NCBI GenBank assembly: GCA_947498985.1
Contig: CANMMF010000003.1
Location: 372,001-436,000 of the forward strand
Source of the DNA: an uncultured Paracoccaceae bacterium
Lineage (GTDB): Bacteria; Pseudomonadota; Alphaproteobacteria; Rhodobacterales; Rhodobacteraceae
Reading direction: 5' to 3'
DNA: 64,000 nt
The notes below the pieces were generated by a model. It was not told the DNA's origin. It worked only from the letters and a program-made list of their open reading frames with translations, and did not search any database. Position 1 is the stretch's first letter. Each line of letters begins with the position of its first letter. The translations under genes were made by a program, and so were the position numbers. Of the stretch, positions 15,307 through 23,913 are shown piece by piece.

Positions 15307-15877
15307 CGCGCTCTACGGCCCGCCGGTGCCCGCGGCGCTGTCCAAGGTCGCGCACCGTCTGACGCCGCTTTATCGCAGGTGGATCGAAGGCGCGCGTTTC
15401 TGCATCCTGTCGACGGTTGGACCCGACGGGGTGCATGGCAGTCCGCGCGGCGATGACGGCCCGGTGGTGCGCGTCGCAAGCGACAGGCAGATCCTGATGC
15501 CCGACTGGCGCGGCAACAACCGCATCGATTGCCTGCGCGACATCGTCAGCGACGGCCGGGTGGCGCTGCTCTTCATGATCTCGAAATCGCGCACCACGGT
15601 GCGGGTCAACGGGCGCGCCGCACTCACCGATGACGCGGCGCTGCGCGCGTCCTTCGACCGGAACGGGCGTTTGCCGACCACGGTGTTGATCATCGACGTG
15701 GCTGAGGTCTACACGCAATGCGCCAAGGCGATCATCCGCTCGGATCTCTGGAACCGCGACGATGCCGGCAGCGTGCCCACCACCGGAGAGATCCTGGCCG
15801 ACATGACCGATGGGGCCGAAGGCGGTGCGGACTATGACGCGACCTACGTCGCGCGCGCCCGCCCGCGCCTGTGGTAG
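15275..15877 (+). CDS. Pyridoxamine 5'-phosphate oxidase-family (PPOX) flavoprotein
   Basis: The 200-residue protein has the split-barrel FMN-binding fold: RFCILSTVGPDGVHGSPRGD, ILMPDWRGNNRIDCLRDI, VALLFMISKSRTTVRVNGRA. It resembles the MSMEG_1061 group of PPOX-type flavoproteins more than true PdxH; the substrate is unknown. The start ATG at 15275 overlaps plsC by 32 bp in another frame and has AGGAGG about 10 bp upstream. It ends the ftsEX-plsC transcription unit and converges on a GNAT gene. Confidence 0.83.
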   Translation: MRTLKTRAALDALYGPPVPAALSKVAHRLTPLYRRWIEGARFCILSTVGPDGVHGSPRGDDGPVVRVASDRQILMPDWRGNNRIDCLRDIVSDGRVALLFMISKSRTTVRVNGRAALTDDAALRASFDRNGRLPTTVLIIDVAEVYTQCAKAIIRSDLWNRDDAGSVPTTGEILADMTDGAEGGADYDATYVARARPRLW

Positions 15878-15925
15878 CTCGGTGCGCCTGTCGTAGTTAG
15901 CTGCGCCCGGGCCGGGGCTCCGGTC

Positions 15926-16474
15926 TCAGACAAGGCGTTCGTAAAACAGCGTGTCACCGGAGGGCTGCGCCGGGCAAAGGCGGAACCCGGCCTTTTCGAG
16001 AACCCGGGCGGAGGCCGGGTTGTCGCGCCCCACACCGCCGACAAGCCGCAGACCCGCCCTGCCGTTCAGGGCCGCCACCAGACCGGTCAGCAGCTCGGTG
16101 GCAAGCCCCTGGCCCCAGACATGTTCCGCCAGCAGATAGCCCAGATGCAGGTCTCTTGACGCGGCATCCCCCGGCATCTCCGCCAGGATCAGCAGCCCGG
16201 CAAGACCACCCTCGGGCGTTTCGCGCAACGTGAGCACCTGCGCCTCCGCAGCGCGGGCGTCGATCCAGTCCTCGATCCCGGTGCCGGGCGGGGCGATCTG
16301 CAACGGCTCCGGCAGGTGCTGCAGGACGGCGGGCGTCAAGAGCGCCGCCAGCTCCTGCACCAACGCGTGCCGCAAGGCCGCGTCGGCCAGCGATGCGGCC
16401 CAGTCCGCGACCCGGAGCCGCGGCGTTTCGAAATCCGGTGTCACATCAGCCCTCTGTCCGCGACCTGTCGCCAT
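15926..16474 (-). CDS. GNAT-family N-acetyltransferase
   Basis: The protein (182 residues from ATG 16474) has a RimJ/RimL-like GNAT domain: TPRLRVADWAASLADAALR, GLAGLLILAEM, LHLGYLLAEHVWGQGLATELLTGLV with the acetyl-CoA pyrophosphate loop, and RLVGGVGRDNPASARVLEKAGFRL. The GTG at 16444 (VTPDFETPRL) is an equally good start and would trim ten non-conserved residues. Substrate unknown. It sits between the ftsE operon (convergent) and lpd on the same strand. Confidence 0.82.
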   Translation of the reverse strand: MATGRGQRADVTPDFETPRLRVADWAASLADAALRHALVQELAALLTPAVLQHLPEPLQIAPPGTGIEDWIDARAAEAQVLTLRETPEGGLAGLLILAEMPGDAASRDLHLGYLLAEHVWGQGLATELLTGLVAALNGRAGLRLVGGVGRDNPASARVLEKAGFRLCPAQPSGDTLFYERLV

Positions 16475-16532
16475 CGCATCCGAGGCCCGGACCAGGGCGG
16501 GGCAGGATGCACCCGCCCGCGCCCGGCATGCC

Positions 16533-17921
16533 TCACGCGTGGATCGCCCCGTCGCCGCAGGCAAGCGCCGCTTCGCGGACCGCTTCGGAATAGGTCGGGT
16601 GCGCGTGGCAGGTGAGCGCCAGATCTTCGGCAGAGGCACCGAACTCCATCGCCACGCAGATCTCGTGGATGAGATCGCCCGCCATCGGCCCGATGATATG
16701 CGCACCCAGAATCCGGTCGCTGCTCTTGTCGGCGAGGATCTTCACAAAGCCATCGGCGGCGAAATTGGCCTTGGCGCGCCCGTTGCCCATGAAGGAGAAC
16801 TTGCCCACCTTGTAATCGACCCCGTCCTTTTTCAGCTCTTCCTCGGTCCGCCCGACCGAGGCGACCTCGGGATGGGTGTAGACCACCGAAGGGATGACAC
16901 CGTAATTCACATGGCCATGCTTGCCCGCCAGCACTTCGGCGCAGGCCATGCCCTCGTCCTCGGCCTTGTGCGCCAGCATCGGGCCGTCGATACAGTCGCC
17001 GATGGCGTAGATGCCCTTGACGTTGGTCGCCCAATGCTCGTCGGTCTTGATCTGCCCGCGCTCCGACATCTCGACCCCAAGCGCATCGAGCCCCAGCCCG
17101 TCGGTATAGGGTTTGCGGCCCGTGGCCACCAGAACGATATCCGCGTCAAGCGTATGCTCGCTGTCATCCTTGCGCAGCTTGTAGGTGATCTTGGCCTTGG
17201 TCTTGGTCGCCTCGACCTTCTGCACCGCGGCACCAAGCGTAAACTCCAGCCCCTGCTTTTTCAGCAACCGCTGGAAGGCCTTGGAGACCTCGGCATCCAT
17301 CGTCGGGGTCACGGTGTCGAGGAACTCGATCACCTGCACTTCGGAGCCCAGCCGCGCATAGACCGAGCCCAGTTCCAGCCCGATCACACCCGCACCGATC
17401 ACCGCAAGCTTCTTGGGCACCTTGCCAAGCTCGAGCGCGCCGGTGGAGGACACGACGATCTTTTCGTCGATCTCCACGCCCGGGATCGAGGTCACGTCGG
17501 AGCCCGAGGCGATGATGATGTTCTTGGCCTCATGGGTGTCGTCGCCCACCGCGACCTTGCCCGCCTCGGGAATGCTGCCCCAGCCCTTGAGCCAGTCGAT
17601 CTTGTTCTTCTTGAACAGAAACTCGATGCCCTTGGTGTTCTGGCCGATCACCTCGTCCTTGTAGGTCAGCATCTGTTTCCAGTCGACGGAGGGGCTTTTG
17701 CCCTTGAGGCCCATCTTGGCGAAATTGTGCTCAGCCTCGTGCAGTTGGTGGGAGGCATGCAGCAGTGCCTTGCTGGGGATACAGCCGACGTTGAGGCAGG
17801 TGCCGCCCAGCGTCTCGCGGCCTTCGACGCAGGCGGTCTTGAGGCCCAGTTGCGCGCAGCGAATGGCCGCGACGTAGCCGCCGGGGCCGGATCCGATCAC
17901 GATGACGTCGTAGGAGGCCAT
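16533..17921 (-). CDS. lpdA: Dihydrolipoyl dehydrogenase (E3)
   Basis: The 462-residue flavoprotein has the FAD motif [18 protein letters not shown], the redox disulfide in [13 protein letters not shown], the NAD motif [17 protein letters not shown], the second FAD motif [22 protein letters not shown], and the C-terminal interface His-Glu in CHAHPTYSE. It reoxidises dihydrolipoamide on E2 using NAD+. Its position downstream of odhAB suggests it serves the 2-oxoglutarate dehydrogenase complex, though E3 is commonly shared with pyruvate and glycine complexes. Three small genes and a repeat element separate it from odhB. Confidence 0.95.
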   Translation of the reverse strand: MASYDVIVIGSGPGGYVAAIRCAQLGLKTACVEGRETLGGTCLNVGCIPSKALLHASHQLHEAEHNFAKMGLKGKSPSVDWKQMLTYKDEVIGQNTKGIEFLFKKNKIDWLKGWGSIPEAGKVAVGDDTHEAKNIIIASGSDVTSIPGVEIDEKIVVSSTGALELGKVPKKLAVIGAGVIGLELGSVYARLGSEVQVIEFLDTVTPTMDAEVSKAFQRLLKKQGLEFTLGAAVQKVEATKTKAKITYKLRKDDSEHTLDADIVLVATGRKPYTDGLGLDALGVEMSERGQIKTDEHWATNVKGIYAIGDCIDGPMLAHKAEDEGMACAEVLAGKHGHVNYGVIPSVVYTHPEVASVGRTEEELKKDGVDYKVGKFSFMGNGRAKANFAADGFVKILADKSSDRILGAHIIGPMAGDLIHEICVAMEFGASAEDLALTCHAHPTYSEAVREAALACGDGAIHA

Positions 17922-17973
17922 GATGTCTTGTCCTTTCGAGTTGGGAGGGGACGGTAGGCCAGTGGCGAACCAG

Positions 17974-18038
17974 AGGGGGCGCTGCCCCCCGTCGCCTCAG
18001 GCGACTCCCCCCGAAGTATTTGTGACCCAGAGAAGAGG
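17974..18038. repeat. GC-rich double stem-loop element, copy 2
   Basis: Two hairpins in tandem, GGGGGC-GCT-GCCCCC (17975-17989) and GTCGCC-TCA-GGCGAC (17991-18005), followed by CCCCCCGAAGTATTTGTGAC and CCAGAGAAGAGG. The same order (G/C hairpin, CCCCCGAAGTAT, then AGAGAAG) recurs in the window and in my recollection of other Rhodobacteraceae intergenic regions. It lies between lpd and the MAPEG gene and may terminate or stabilise transcripts. Confidence 0.6.
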
Positions 18039-18082
18039 GGCGGCGGCGGTTTGTCCAGCCCGGATATGCCCGACCCGATCCA

Positions 18083-18472
18083 TCACAGCAGCGCCACGAT
18101 CAGCATGGTCGCGGTGGCCAGAAAGCCGACGAGCCAGATGACCGAGCGCCAGGGCGAGAGGCCGAAAAGATAGGCGGGCACGTAGAGCACGCGCGCGACG
18201 AGGTAGGCGGTGGCGCACAGGCTGGTGATCTCGGTGGCCTTGTCGGCAAAGGTGAGCACCAGACAGGCGATGGCAAAGAGCAGCAGCCCCTCGAAATGGT
18301 TGTTCATCGCCCGATGCGCGCGCCCGGTATAGCCGGTGAGCCGGATCGGCTCATCGCGCGGACCAAGCGCCGTGCGGGTGTCGACCTGCAGGTTGCCGAG
18401 GATCGAATAGAGGATCATCTGAGCCACCTGCAGCAGGGCCGCGAGGGTGAGGGCGGTGAGTTCGGGGGTCAT
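18083..18472 (-). CDS. MAPEG-family membrane protein
   Basis: The 129-residue protein has four predicted membrane segments (LTLAALLQVAQMILYSILG, a central helix FEGLLLFAIACLVLTFA, LCATAYLVARVLYVPAYLFG, and VIWLVGFLATATMLIVALL) and the MAPEG-like loop RAHRAMNNHFEGL. Eukaryotic MAPEG members are glutathione transferases or leukotriene synthases; bacterial ones are mostly uncharacterised. Its ATG overlaps the stop of the preceding DUF4440-like gene by 4 bp, so the two are translationally coupled. Lies between odhB and lpd. Confidence 0.8.
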   Translation of the reverse strand: MTPELTALTLAALLQVAQMILYSILGNLQVDTRTALGPRDEPIRLTGYTGRAHRAMNNHFEGLLLFAIACLVLTFADKATEITSLCATAYLVARVLYVPAYLFGLSPWRSVIWLVGFLATATMLIVALL

Positions 18473-18819
18473 GGCGGGCCTTCGGTCGGGGTGCCCTGGT
18501 GAAAGCGAAGTTGCCAGTGCCCGAAGGAGCGATCCCGGAGCGACGACCTGTTCGACCACAGGACGCCCGAACAGTTCCGCATTTCCGATTGATAGGTGAC
18601 AAGCGAGAGCGCGTCCGAAAGCCGCGTGACTGTCAGCCCGTGAAGTTCGGCGTCGATGGGTTCCGGTTCAGGCGCCAGAAGCTCCGCCCGCGTGTAGCGC
18701 CGACCAGAGCGGCCAAATTCAAAGGCGTCCGGGGCGAGAAGTTTGTCCATCCTGCTTCGGTCACTGCGGGTTGCAGTGTCCCAAAGGGAAGTTTCGAGGG
18801 CGGTGAGTTCGGAGGTCAT
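18469..18819 (-). CDS. DUF4440 / SnoaL-like (NTF2-fold) protein
   Basis: The 116-residue protein looks like a small alpha+beta cone: an N-terminal helix ELTALETSLWDTATRSD, then DKLLAPDAFEFGRSGRRYTRAELL, and strands DAELHGLTVTRLSDALSLVTYQS and GHWQLRFHQGTP. DUF4440 proteins are related to ketosteroid isomerase and act as small-molecule-binding or unknown-function domains. It overlaps the MAPEG gene by 4 bp and follows the next gene by 5 bp, so the three form a tight cluster. Confidence 0.75.
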   Translation of the reverse strand: MTSELTALETSLWDTATRSDRSRMDKLLAPDAFEFGRSGRRYTRAELLAPEPEPIDAELHGLTVTRLSDALSLVTYQSEMRNCSGVLWSNRSSLRDRSFGHWQLRFHQGTPTEGPP

Positions 18820-18824
18820 GGCGG

Positions 18825-19082
18825 TCAGGCGGTCTTGACGAAATGGTGGGCCGTGCCGGAGACACCGGCTTTTTCAGTCAGGAGTTTCACCGTGGTGGCG
18901 AGATAACGTTCCGCCTTGCTGCGATCGCTGACCGTGTAGAGCACCACTGCCTTGCCGCCCGACGCGTCTTGCCACAGCTGCAACACCGAGAGGCCGTTGT
19001 CGCGGCGATGTTCGTCTGCGGCATCGAAGGCCGTTTTGAACGCCGCGAAATCGGCGATGTCGTGGATCACGATCAGTTGCAT
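18825..19082 (-). CDS. Small conserved-type protein, possible dimeric alpha/beta-barrel fold
   Basis: The 85-residue protein reads MQLIVIHDIADFAAFKTAFD, then SVLQLWQDASGGKAVVLYTVSDRSKAERYLATT and TGTAHHFVKTA. The beta-alpha-beta pattern resembles small ferredoxin-like (ABM or DUF3764-type) domains, but I do not recognise a defined family. It precedes the DUF4440-like gene by 5 bp and follows odhB after a hairpin at 19156-19174, so read-through from the odh operon is possible but reduced. Confidence 0.65.
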   Translation of the reverse strand: MQLIVIHDIADFAAFKTAFDAADEHRRDNGLSVLQLWQDASGGKAVVLYTVSDRSKAERYLATTVKLLTEKAGVSGTAHHFVKTA

Positions 19083-19155
19083 CTGGTTTTGCGTCCCTGG
19101 GCGCCGTTGTGAAAACTCGTGACGGGGTGACCTCCGCCCGACCGGGTTGGCGTAG

Positions 19156-19174
19156 GGTGGGTTTTCAACCCACC
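19156..19174 (-). terminator. Hairpin after odhB, GTAGGGTGGGTT-type repeat
   Basis: GGTGGGTT, loop TTC, AACCCACC: a perfect 8-bp stem starting 3 bp after the odhB stop. GTAGGGTGGGTT...AACCCACC is, from memory, a short hairpin repeat found in many bacterial genomes. It may stabilise or terminate the odhB mRNA. Confidence 0.55.
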
Positions 19175-19176
19175 GC

Positions 19177-20727
19177 TCACAAATCCATCAGCAGCCGACG
19201 CGGATCCTCAAGCGCTTCTTTCACGCGCACGAGGAAGGTCACCGCGCCTTTGCCGTCGACAATCCGGTGGTCGTAGGACAAGGCCAGATACATCATCGGG
19301 CGGATCTTGATCTCTCCGCCCACGACCATCGGGCGGTCCTGGATCTTGTGCATGCCGAGGATGCCCGATTGCGGCGGGTTCAGGATCGGCGAGGACATGA
19401 GCGAGCCATAGACCCCGCCATTGGAGATCGTGAACGTGCCGCCCTGCATCTCCGCCATGGAGAGCTTGCCGTCGCGGGCGCGCTTGCCTTTCTCAGCGAT
19501 GGCCTTCTCGATCTCGGCAAAGCTCATCTGATCGGCGTCGCGGATGACCGGCACGACGAGGCCCTGCGGCGTGCCCGCGGCCACCCCCATATGCACGAAG
19601 TTCTTGTAGACGATGTCGGTGCCGTCGATCTCGGCATTGACCTCCGGCACTTCTTTCAGAGCATGGCAGCAGGCCTTGGTGAAGAACGACATAAAGCCCA
19701 GCCGCACGCCGTGTTTCTTCTCGAAGAGGTCCTTGTATTCCTTCCGGAGCGCCATCGTCTCGCCCATGTCCACCTCGTTATAGGTGGTCAGGATCGCGGC
19801 GGTGTTCTGCGCGTCCTTGAGGCGGCGCGCGATGGTCTGGCGCAGGCGGGTCATCTTCACGCGTTCCTCGCGCGCGGCATCGTCGGCAGAGACCGGCGCG
19901 CGCGGCGCCTGCGCCGGGGCGGCCTGCGCGGCAGGCGCGGATTTTGCAGCCGAGACGGCGGCGGCGACATCATCCTTCATCACCCGCCCGTCGCGGCCCG
20001 AGCCCTGCACCTGATCGCGGCTGATACCGGCCTCGGCCATGGCTTTCTTGGCGGCGGGCGCGTCTTCGATATCCTTGCCGGGGCCGCCATCGCCGGCGGG
20101 CGGAGCGGTGTAGTTGTTGTCCTCGGGCACATCGTCCTTTGCGGCGGCGGCACTGCCATCGCCCGACGAAATGACGGCCAGCTTGGCATCGGCCTGCACG
20201 GTGTCACCCTCATTGGCCACGATCTCGGTCAGGGTGCCCGCGGTGGGCGCAGGCACCTCGACCGAGACCTTGTCGGTTTCCAGCTCGCAGAGCATTTCGT
20301 CCTGGCTGACGCTGTCGCCGACTTTCTTGAACCAGGTGGAGACGGTCGCCTCTGTCACCGACTCGCCCAGCGTGGGCACCATCACATCGACCGCAGCCCC
20401 GCCGCCCTCCGCGCCCTTGCGCGCGCCCTGGGCCGGGGCCTCTTCGGTGGTGTCGGCCTCTTTCGCCTTGGGCGCCGCGTCAGAACCGCTGTCGCCTTCG
20501 GAGATGTTGGCCAGCAGCGCGTCGACGCCCACGGTCTCGCCTTCGTCCGCAACGATGTCGCTGAGCGTGCCGGCGACCGGAGAGGGCACCTCGACCGTGA
20601 CCTTGTCGGTCTCCAGCTCGCAGAGCATCTCATCCACAGCCACGGTGTCGCCGGGTTTCTTGAACCACGTGGCGACGGTGGCTTCGGTCACGGATTCGCC
20701 CAGGGTGGGCACGCGCACTTCGGTCAT
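19177..20727 (-). CDS. odhB: Dihydrolipoyllysine succinyltransferase (E2 of 2-oxoglutarate dehydrogenase) with two lipoyl domains
   Basis: The 516-residue protein has two near-identical N-terminal lipoyl domains ([13 protein letters not shown] ... [14 protein letters not shown] and [13 protein letters not shown] ... [14 protein letters not shown], lysines in ETDK), each followed by an acidic/Ala-rich linker. A peripheral-subunit-binding domain ([23 protein letters not shown]) and a catalytic domain ending in [16 protein letters not shown] follow. It transfers succinyl from lipoamide to CoA. Many OdhB/SucB proteins have a single lipoyl domain. AAGGGA precedes the ATG. The gene is separated from odhA by a tandem repeat. 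Confidence 0.95.
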   Translation of the reverse strand: MTEVRVPTLGESVTEATVATWFKKPGDTVAVDEMLCELETDKVTVEVPSPVAGTLSDIVADEGETVGVDALLANISEGDSGSDAAPKAKEADTTEEAPAQGARKGAEGGGAAVDVMVPTLGESVTEATVSTWFKKVGDSVSQDEMLCELETDKVSVEVPAPTAGTLTEIVANEGDTVQADAKLAVISSGDGSAAAAKDDVPEDNNYTAPPAGDGGPGKDIEDAPAAKKAMAEAGISRDQVQGSGRDGRVMKDDVAAAVSAAKSAPAAQAAPAQAPRAPVSADDAAREERVKMTRLRQTIARRLKDAQNTAAILTTYNEVDMGETMALRKEYKDLFEKKHGVRLGFMSFFTKACCHALKEVPEVNAEIDGTDIVYKNFVHMGVAAGTPQGLVVPVIRDADQMSFAEIEKAIAEKGKRARDGKLSMAEMQGGTFTISNGGVYGSLMSSPILNPPQSGILGMHKIQDRPMVVGGEIKIRPMMYLALSYDHRIVDGKGAVTFLVRVKEALEDPRRLLMDL

Positions 20728-20793
20728 TGTGTTACTTCCCTTTGTTAGTGACCCTGTCGCATCGCTCCGCGACGGCCTTTATGTCGATCCCTG

Positions 20794-20807
20794 CCGCAGC
20801 GCTGCGG
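20794..20807. repeat. Perfect 14-bp palindrome near the odhA-odhB repeat array
   Basis: CCGCAGCGCTGCGG is a perfect palindrome 12 bp from the 35-bp tandem repeats and shares the CGCTGCG core with them. It may be a diverged relative of the repeat unit. Confidence 0.4.
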
Positions 20808-20819
20808 GGAGGTATTTCT

Positions 20820-20950
20820 GCCCTACCGCTGCGCTGCGTGAGGGCGGTGTGATTGCCCTACCGCTGCGCTGCGTGAGGGCGGGTTGATTGCCCTACCGCT
20901 GCGCTGCGTGAGGGCGGTGTGATTGCCCTACCGCTGCGCTGCGTGAGGGC
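20820..20950. repeat. Four tandem 35-bp repeats between odhA and odhB
   Basis: A 26-bp core (begins GCCCTACCGCTGCGCTGCG, ends TGAGGGC) occurs at 20820, 20855, 20890 and 20925, exactly every 35 bp, with 9-bp linkers GGTGTGATT, GGGTTGATT and GGTGTGATT. The cores look identical, and the ends GCCCT/AGGGC can pair. The last copy reaches into the odhA stop codon. In the mRNA they would form up to four small stem-loops between two subunit genes of one enzyme complex. Confidence 0.9.
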
Positions 20951-23913
20951 TATTCGATGGTCAGCGCTTCGTTCACCAGCGCCTGTTGCTGTGCCTTGTG
21001 CATGGAGGCGAGGCCCGTCGCGGGCGAGGCCGAGGTCTGGCGACCGACATAGACCGGCCGTTTATGCGTGGCGTCGATGCGGCCCAGCACCCATTCGATA
21101 TTGGGCTCGATGAAGGTCCAGCCGCCCTGGTTCTTGGGCTCTTCCTGACACCAGATCATCTCGGCGGTCTTGAACCGCTCCAGCTCCTTGACGAGGCTGA
21201 TCGCCGGGAACGGGTAGAACTGCTCGATCCGCATCAGATAGACGTCGTCGATGCCGCGCGCGTCGCGTTCCTCCAGCAGGTCGTAATAGACCTTGCCCGA
21301 GCACATGACGACGCGCTTGATCTTGTCGTCGGCAACCAGATCGGTCTCCGAGTTGCCAAACTGCGCATCGTCCCAGAGCACACGGTGAAACGACGATCCG
21401 GTGGTGAACTCGTCGGTCTTCGACACCGCGAGCTTGTGGCGCAGCAGCGATTTCGGCGTCATCAGCATCAGCGGTTTGCGGAAACTGCGATGCAGCTGGC
21501 GGCGCAGGATGTGGAAATAGTTGGCGGGCGTCGTGCAATTGGCGACGATCCAGTTGTCCTGACCGCAAAGCTGCAGGAACCGCTCGAGCCGGGCGGAGCT
21601 GTGTTCCGGACCCTGGCCCTCGAACCCGTGCGGCATGAGACAGACAAGACCCGACATGCGCAGCCACTTGCTTTCGCCGGAGCTGACGAACTGATCGAAC
21701 ATGATCTGCGCGCCATTGGCGAAATCGCCGAATTGCGCCTCCCAGAGCACCAGCGCGTTGGGCTCGGCCAGGCTGTAGCCGTATTCGAAGCCGAGCACCG
21801 CGTATTCGCTGAGCGCGCTGTCGATCACTTCGTAGCGGGCCTGGCCTTCGCGGATGTTGTTGAGCGGGTAGTAGCGCTCTTCGGTGTTCTGGTCGATCAG
21901 CGCCGAGTGGCGCTGGCTGAACGTGCCGCGGGTGCTGTCCTGACCGGCGAGCCGGATCGGATAGCCCTCGAGCGCGAGCGAGCCGAAGGCCAGCGCCTCG
22001 GCGGTGGCCCAGTCATAACCTTCGCCGGTCTCGAACATCCTGGCGCGCGACTCCATCAGGCGACCCACGGTCTTGTGGATCGGAAAGCCGTCGGGGATGC
22101 GGGTCAGCGCGCTGCCGATCTCGGTCAGGGTCTCGGGTTCGATCGAGGTCTGGCCGCGCTGGTATTTTTCGTCCTGCTTGTCGAGATGGGACCAGCGCCC
22201 GTCCAGCCAGTCGGCCTTGTTGGGCTTGTAGTTCTTGCCCGCCTCGAACTCTTCGTTGAGGTGGCTCTGGAACGCGGCCTTCATGTCCTCGATCTCTCCC
22301 TCGGGGATGAGCCCGTCCTTGACCAGCCGCTCCGTATAGAGCGAAAGCGACGTCTTGTGGCCCTTGATCTGCTTGTACATCAAGGGGTTGGTGAACATCG
22401 GCTCGTCGCCTTCGTTATGCCCGAAGCGCCGGTAGCAGAAAATGTCGATCACCACGTCCTTGCCGAATTTCTGGCGGAACTCGGTGGCGACCTTGGCGGC
22501 GTGCACAACCGCCTCGGGGTCGTCGCCATTGACGTGGAAGATCGGCGCCTCGACCACCAGCGCGTTGTCGGTGGGGTAGGGGCTGGAGCGGCTGAAATGC
22601 GGCGCGGTGGTAAAGCCGATCTGGTTGTTGACCACGATATGCATGGTGCCGCCGGTCTTGTGGCCGCGCAGGCCCGATAGCGCGAAACATTCCGCCACCA
22701 CGCCCTGACCGGCAAAAGCCGCGTCGCCATGCAGCAGGATCGGCATCACCGTGGTGCGGGTGGCATCGGATTTCTGATCCTGCTTGGCGCGGACCTTGCC
22801 CAGCACCACCGGGTTCACCGCCTCCAGATGGCTTGGGTTGGCGGTCAGGCTGAGGTGCACGGTGTTGCCGTCGAACTCGCGGTCCGACGAGGCGCCGAGG
22901 TGGTATTTCACATCGCCCGAGCCATCCACGTCCTCGGGCTTGAAGCTGCCGCCCTGAAACTCGTTGAAGATCGCCTTGTAGGGCTTGCCCATCACATTCG
23001 CCAGAACCGACAGGCGGCCGCGGTGCGGCATGCCGATCACGATCTCCTGCACACCCAGCGCGCCGCCGCGCTTGATGATCTGCTCCATCGCGGGAATGAG
23101 GCTCTCGCCGCCATCAAGGCCGAACCGCTTGGTGCCCATGTACTTGACATGCAAGAACTTCTCGAAGCCTTCCGCCTCGACCATCTTGTTGAGGATCGCG
23201 CGGCGGCCTTCGCGGGTAAAGCGGACCTCCTTGCCGAAACCCTCGATCCGCTCTTTCAGCCAGGCCGATTGCTCGGGGTCCGAGATATGCATGTACTGCA
23301 GCGCAAACGTGCCGCAATAGGTGCGCCGCACGATGCTGACGATCTCGCGCATCGAGGCGATCTGCAGGCCCAGAACGTTGTCGATGAAGATCGGCCGGTC
23401 CATGTCGGCCTCGGTGAAGCCATAGGATTTCGGGTCGAGCTCGGGGTGGTTGGAGGTGTCGCGCAGCCCCAGCGGGTCAAGCTCTGCGGCCAGATGGCCC
23501 CGGATCCGGTAGGCGCGGATCAGCATCAGCGCGCGGATCGAATCGAGCACGGCGCGCTGCACCTGCTCATCGGTGATTGCGACCCCCTTGTCGGAGGCTT
23601 TCTCGGCGATCTTCCTGGCAGCGCCTTTGGCCTCGGCGGGCACCATGGGCATCGGCCATTCGCCGGTGAGCGCGCCGGTCAGATCGTCATCCGGAACAGG
23701 CGGCCAGTCCGACCGCGCCCATGAGGGGCCGGAGGCCTCTTTCTTGACGTCCATTTCCGCGTCGCCCATCTGGCGAAAGAATGCCTGCCACGCCTCGTCA
23801 ACCGCATTGGGGTCGGCGGCGTAGCGGGCATAGATCTGTTCGAGATATTCTGCATTGTGCCCCTGCATGAAGCTCGAGGCGCGAAACTGGTCGTTGGGGC
23901 TTTGGTCGGTCAT
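20950..23913 (-). CDS. odhA: 2-oxoglutarate dehydrogenase E1 component
   Basis: The 987-residue thiamine-diphosphate enzyme decarboxylates 2-oxoglutarate and passes the succinyl group to lipoyl-E2. Visible landmarks are the E2-docking N-terminus (SSFMQGHNAEYLEQIYARY), GMPHRGRLSVLANVMGKP, the ThDP motif region GDAAFAGQGVVAE through NNQIGFTT, YRRFGHNEGDEP, DSTRGTFSQRHSAL and the C-terminal MSGLVCLMPHGFEGQGPEHSSARLERFLQL split across the Pyr domain. Length is typical. Start MTDQSPNDQ (23913) overlaps the DUF805 gene by 4 bp (ATGA). Upstream in-frame sequence belongs to that gene in another frame. Confidence 0.96.
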   Translation of the reverse strand: MTDQSPNDQFRASSFMQGHNAEYLEQIYARYAADPNAVDEAWQAFFRQMGDAEMDVKKEASGPSWARSDWPPVPDDDLTGALTGEWPMPMVPAEAKGAARKIAEKASDKGVAITDEQVQRAVLDSIRALMLIRAYRIRGHLAAELDPLGLRDTSNHPELDPKSYGFTEADMDRPIFIDNVLGLQIASMREIVSIVRRTYCGTFALQYMHISDPEQSAWLKERIEGFGKEVRFTREGRRAILNKMVEAEGFEKFLHVKYMGTKRFGLDGGESLIPAMEQIIKRGGALGVQEIVIGMPHRGRLSVLANVMGKPYKAIFNEFQGGSFKPEDVDGSGDVKYHLGASSDREFDGNTVHLSLTANPSHLEAVNPVVLGKVRAKQDQKSDATRTTVMPILLHGDAAFAGQGVVAECFALSGLRGHKTGGTMHIVVNNQIGFTTAPHFSRSSPYPTDNALVVEAPIFHVNGDDPEAVVHAAKVATEFRQKFGKDVVIDIFCYRRFGHNEGDEPMFTNPLMYKQIKGHKTSLSLYTERLVKDGLIPEGEIEDMKAAFQSHLNEEFEAGKNYKPNKADWLDGRWSHLDKQDEKYQRGQTSIEPETLTEIGSALTRIPDGFPIHKTVGRLMESRARMFETGEGYDWATAEALAFGSLALEGYPIRLAGQDSTRGTFSQRHSALIDQNTEERYYPLNNIREGQARYEVIDSALSEYAVLGFEYGYSLAEPNALVLWEAQFGDFANGAQIMFDQFVSSGESKWLRMSGLVCLMPHGFEGQGPEHSSARLERFLQLCGQDNWIVANCTTPANYFHILRRQLHRSFRKPLMLMTPKSLLRHKLAVSKTDEFTTGSSFHRVLWDDAQFGNSETDLVADDKIKRVVMCSGKVYYDLLEERDARGIDDVYLMRIEQFYPFPAISLVKELERFKTAEMIWCQEEPKNQGGWTFIEPNIEWVLGRIDATHKRPVYVGRQTSASPATGLASMHKAQQQALVNEALTIE

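Noticed and set aside
16230-17957. 575-codon frame antisense to lpd
   Set aside because: Same antisense composition bias; the opposite strand encodes an intact dihydrolipoyl dehydrogenase.
20820-20950. Regular repeats with short spacers, like a mini CRISPR array
   Set aside because: The 9-bp spacers are almost identical to each other, far too short for CRISPR, and no cas genes are present. It is a tandem repeat.
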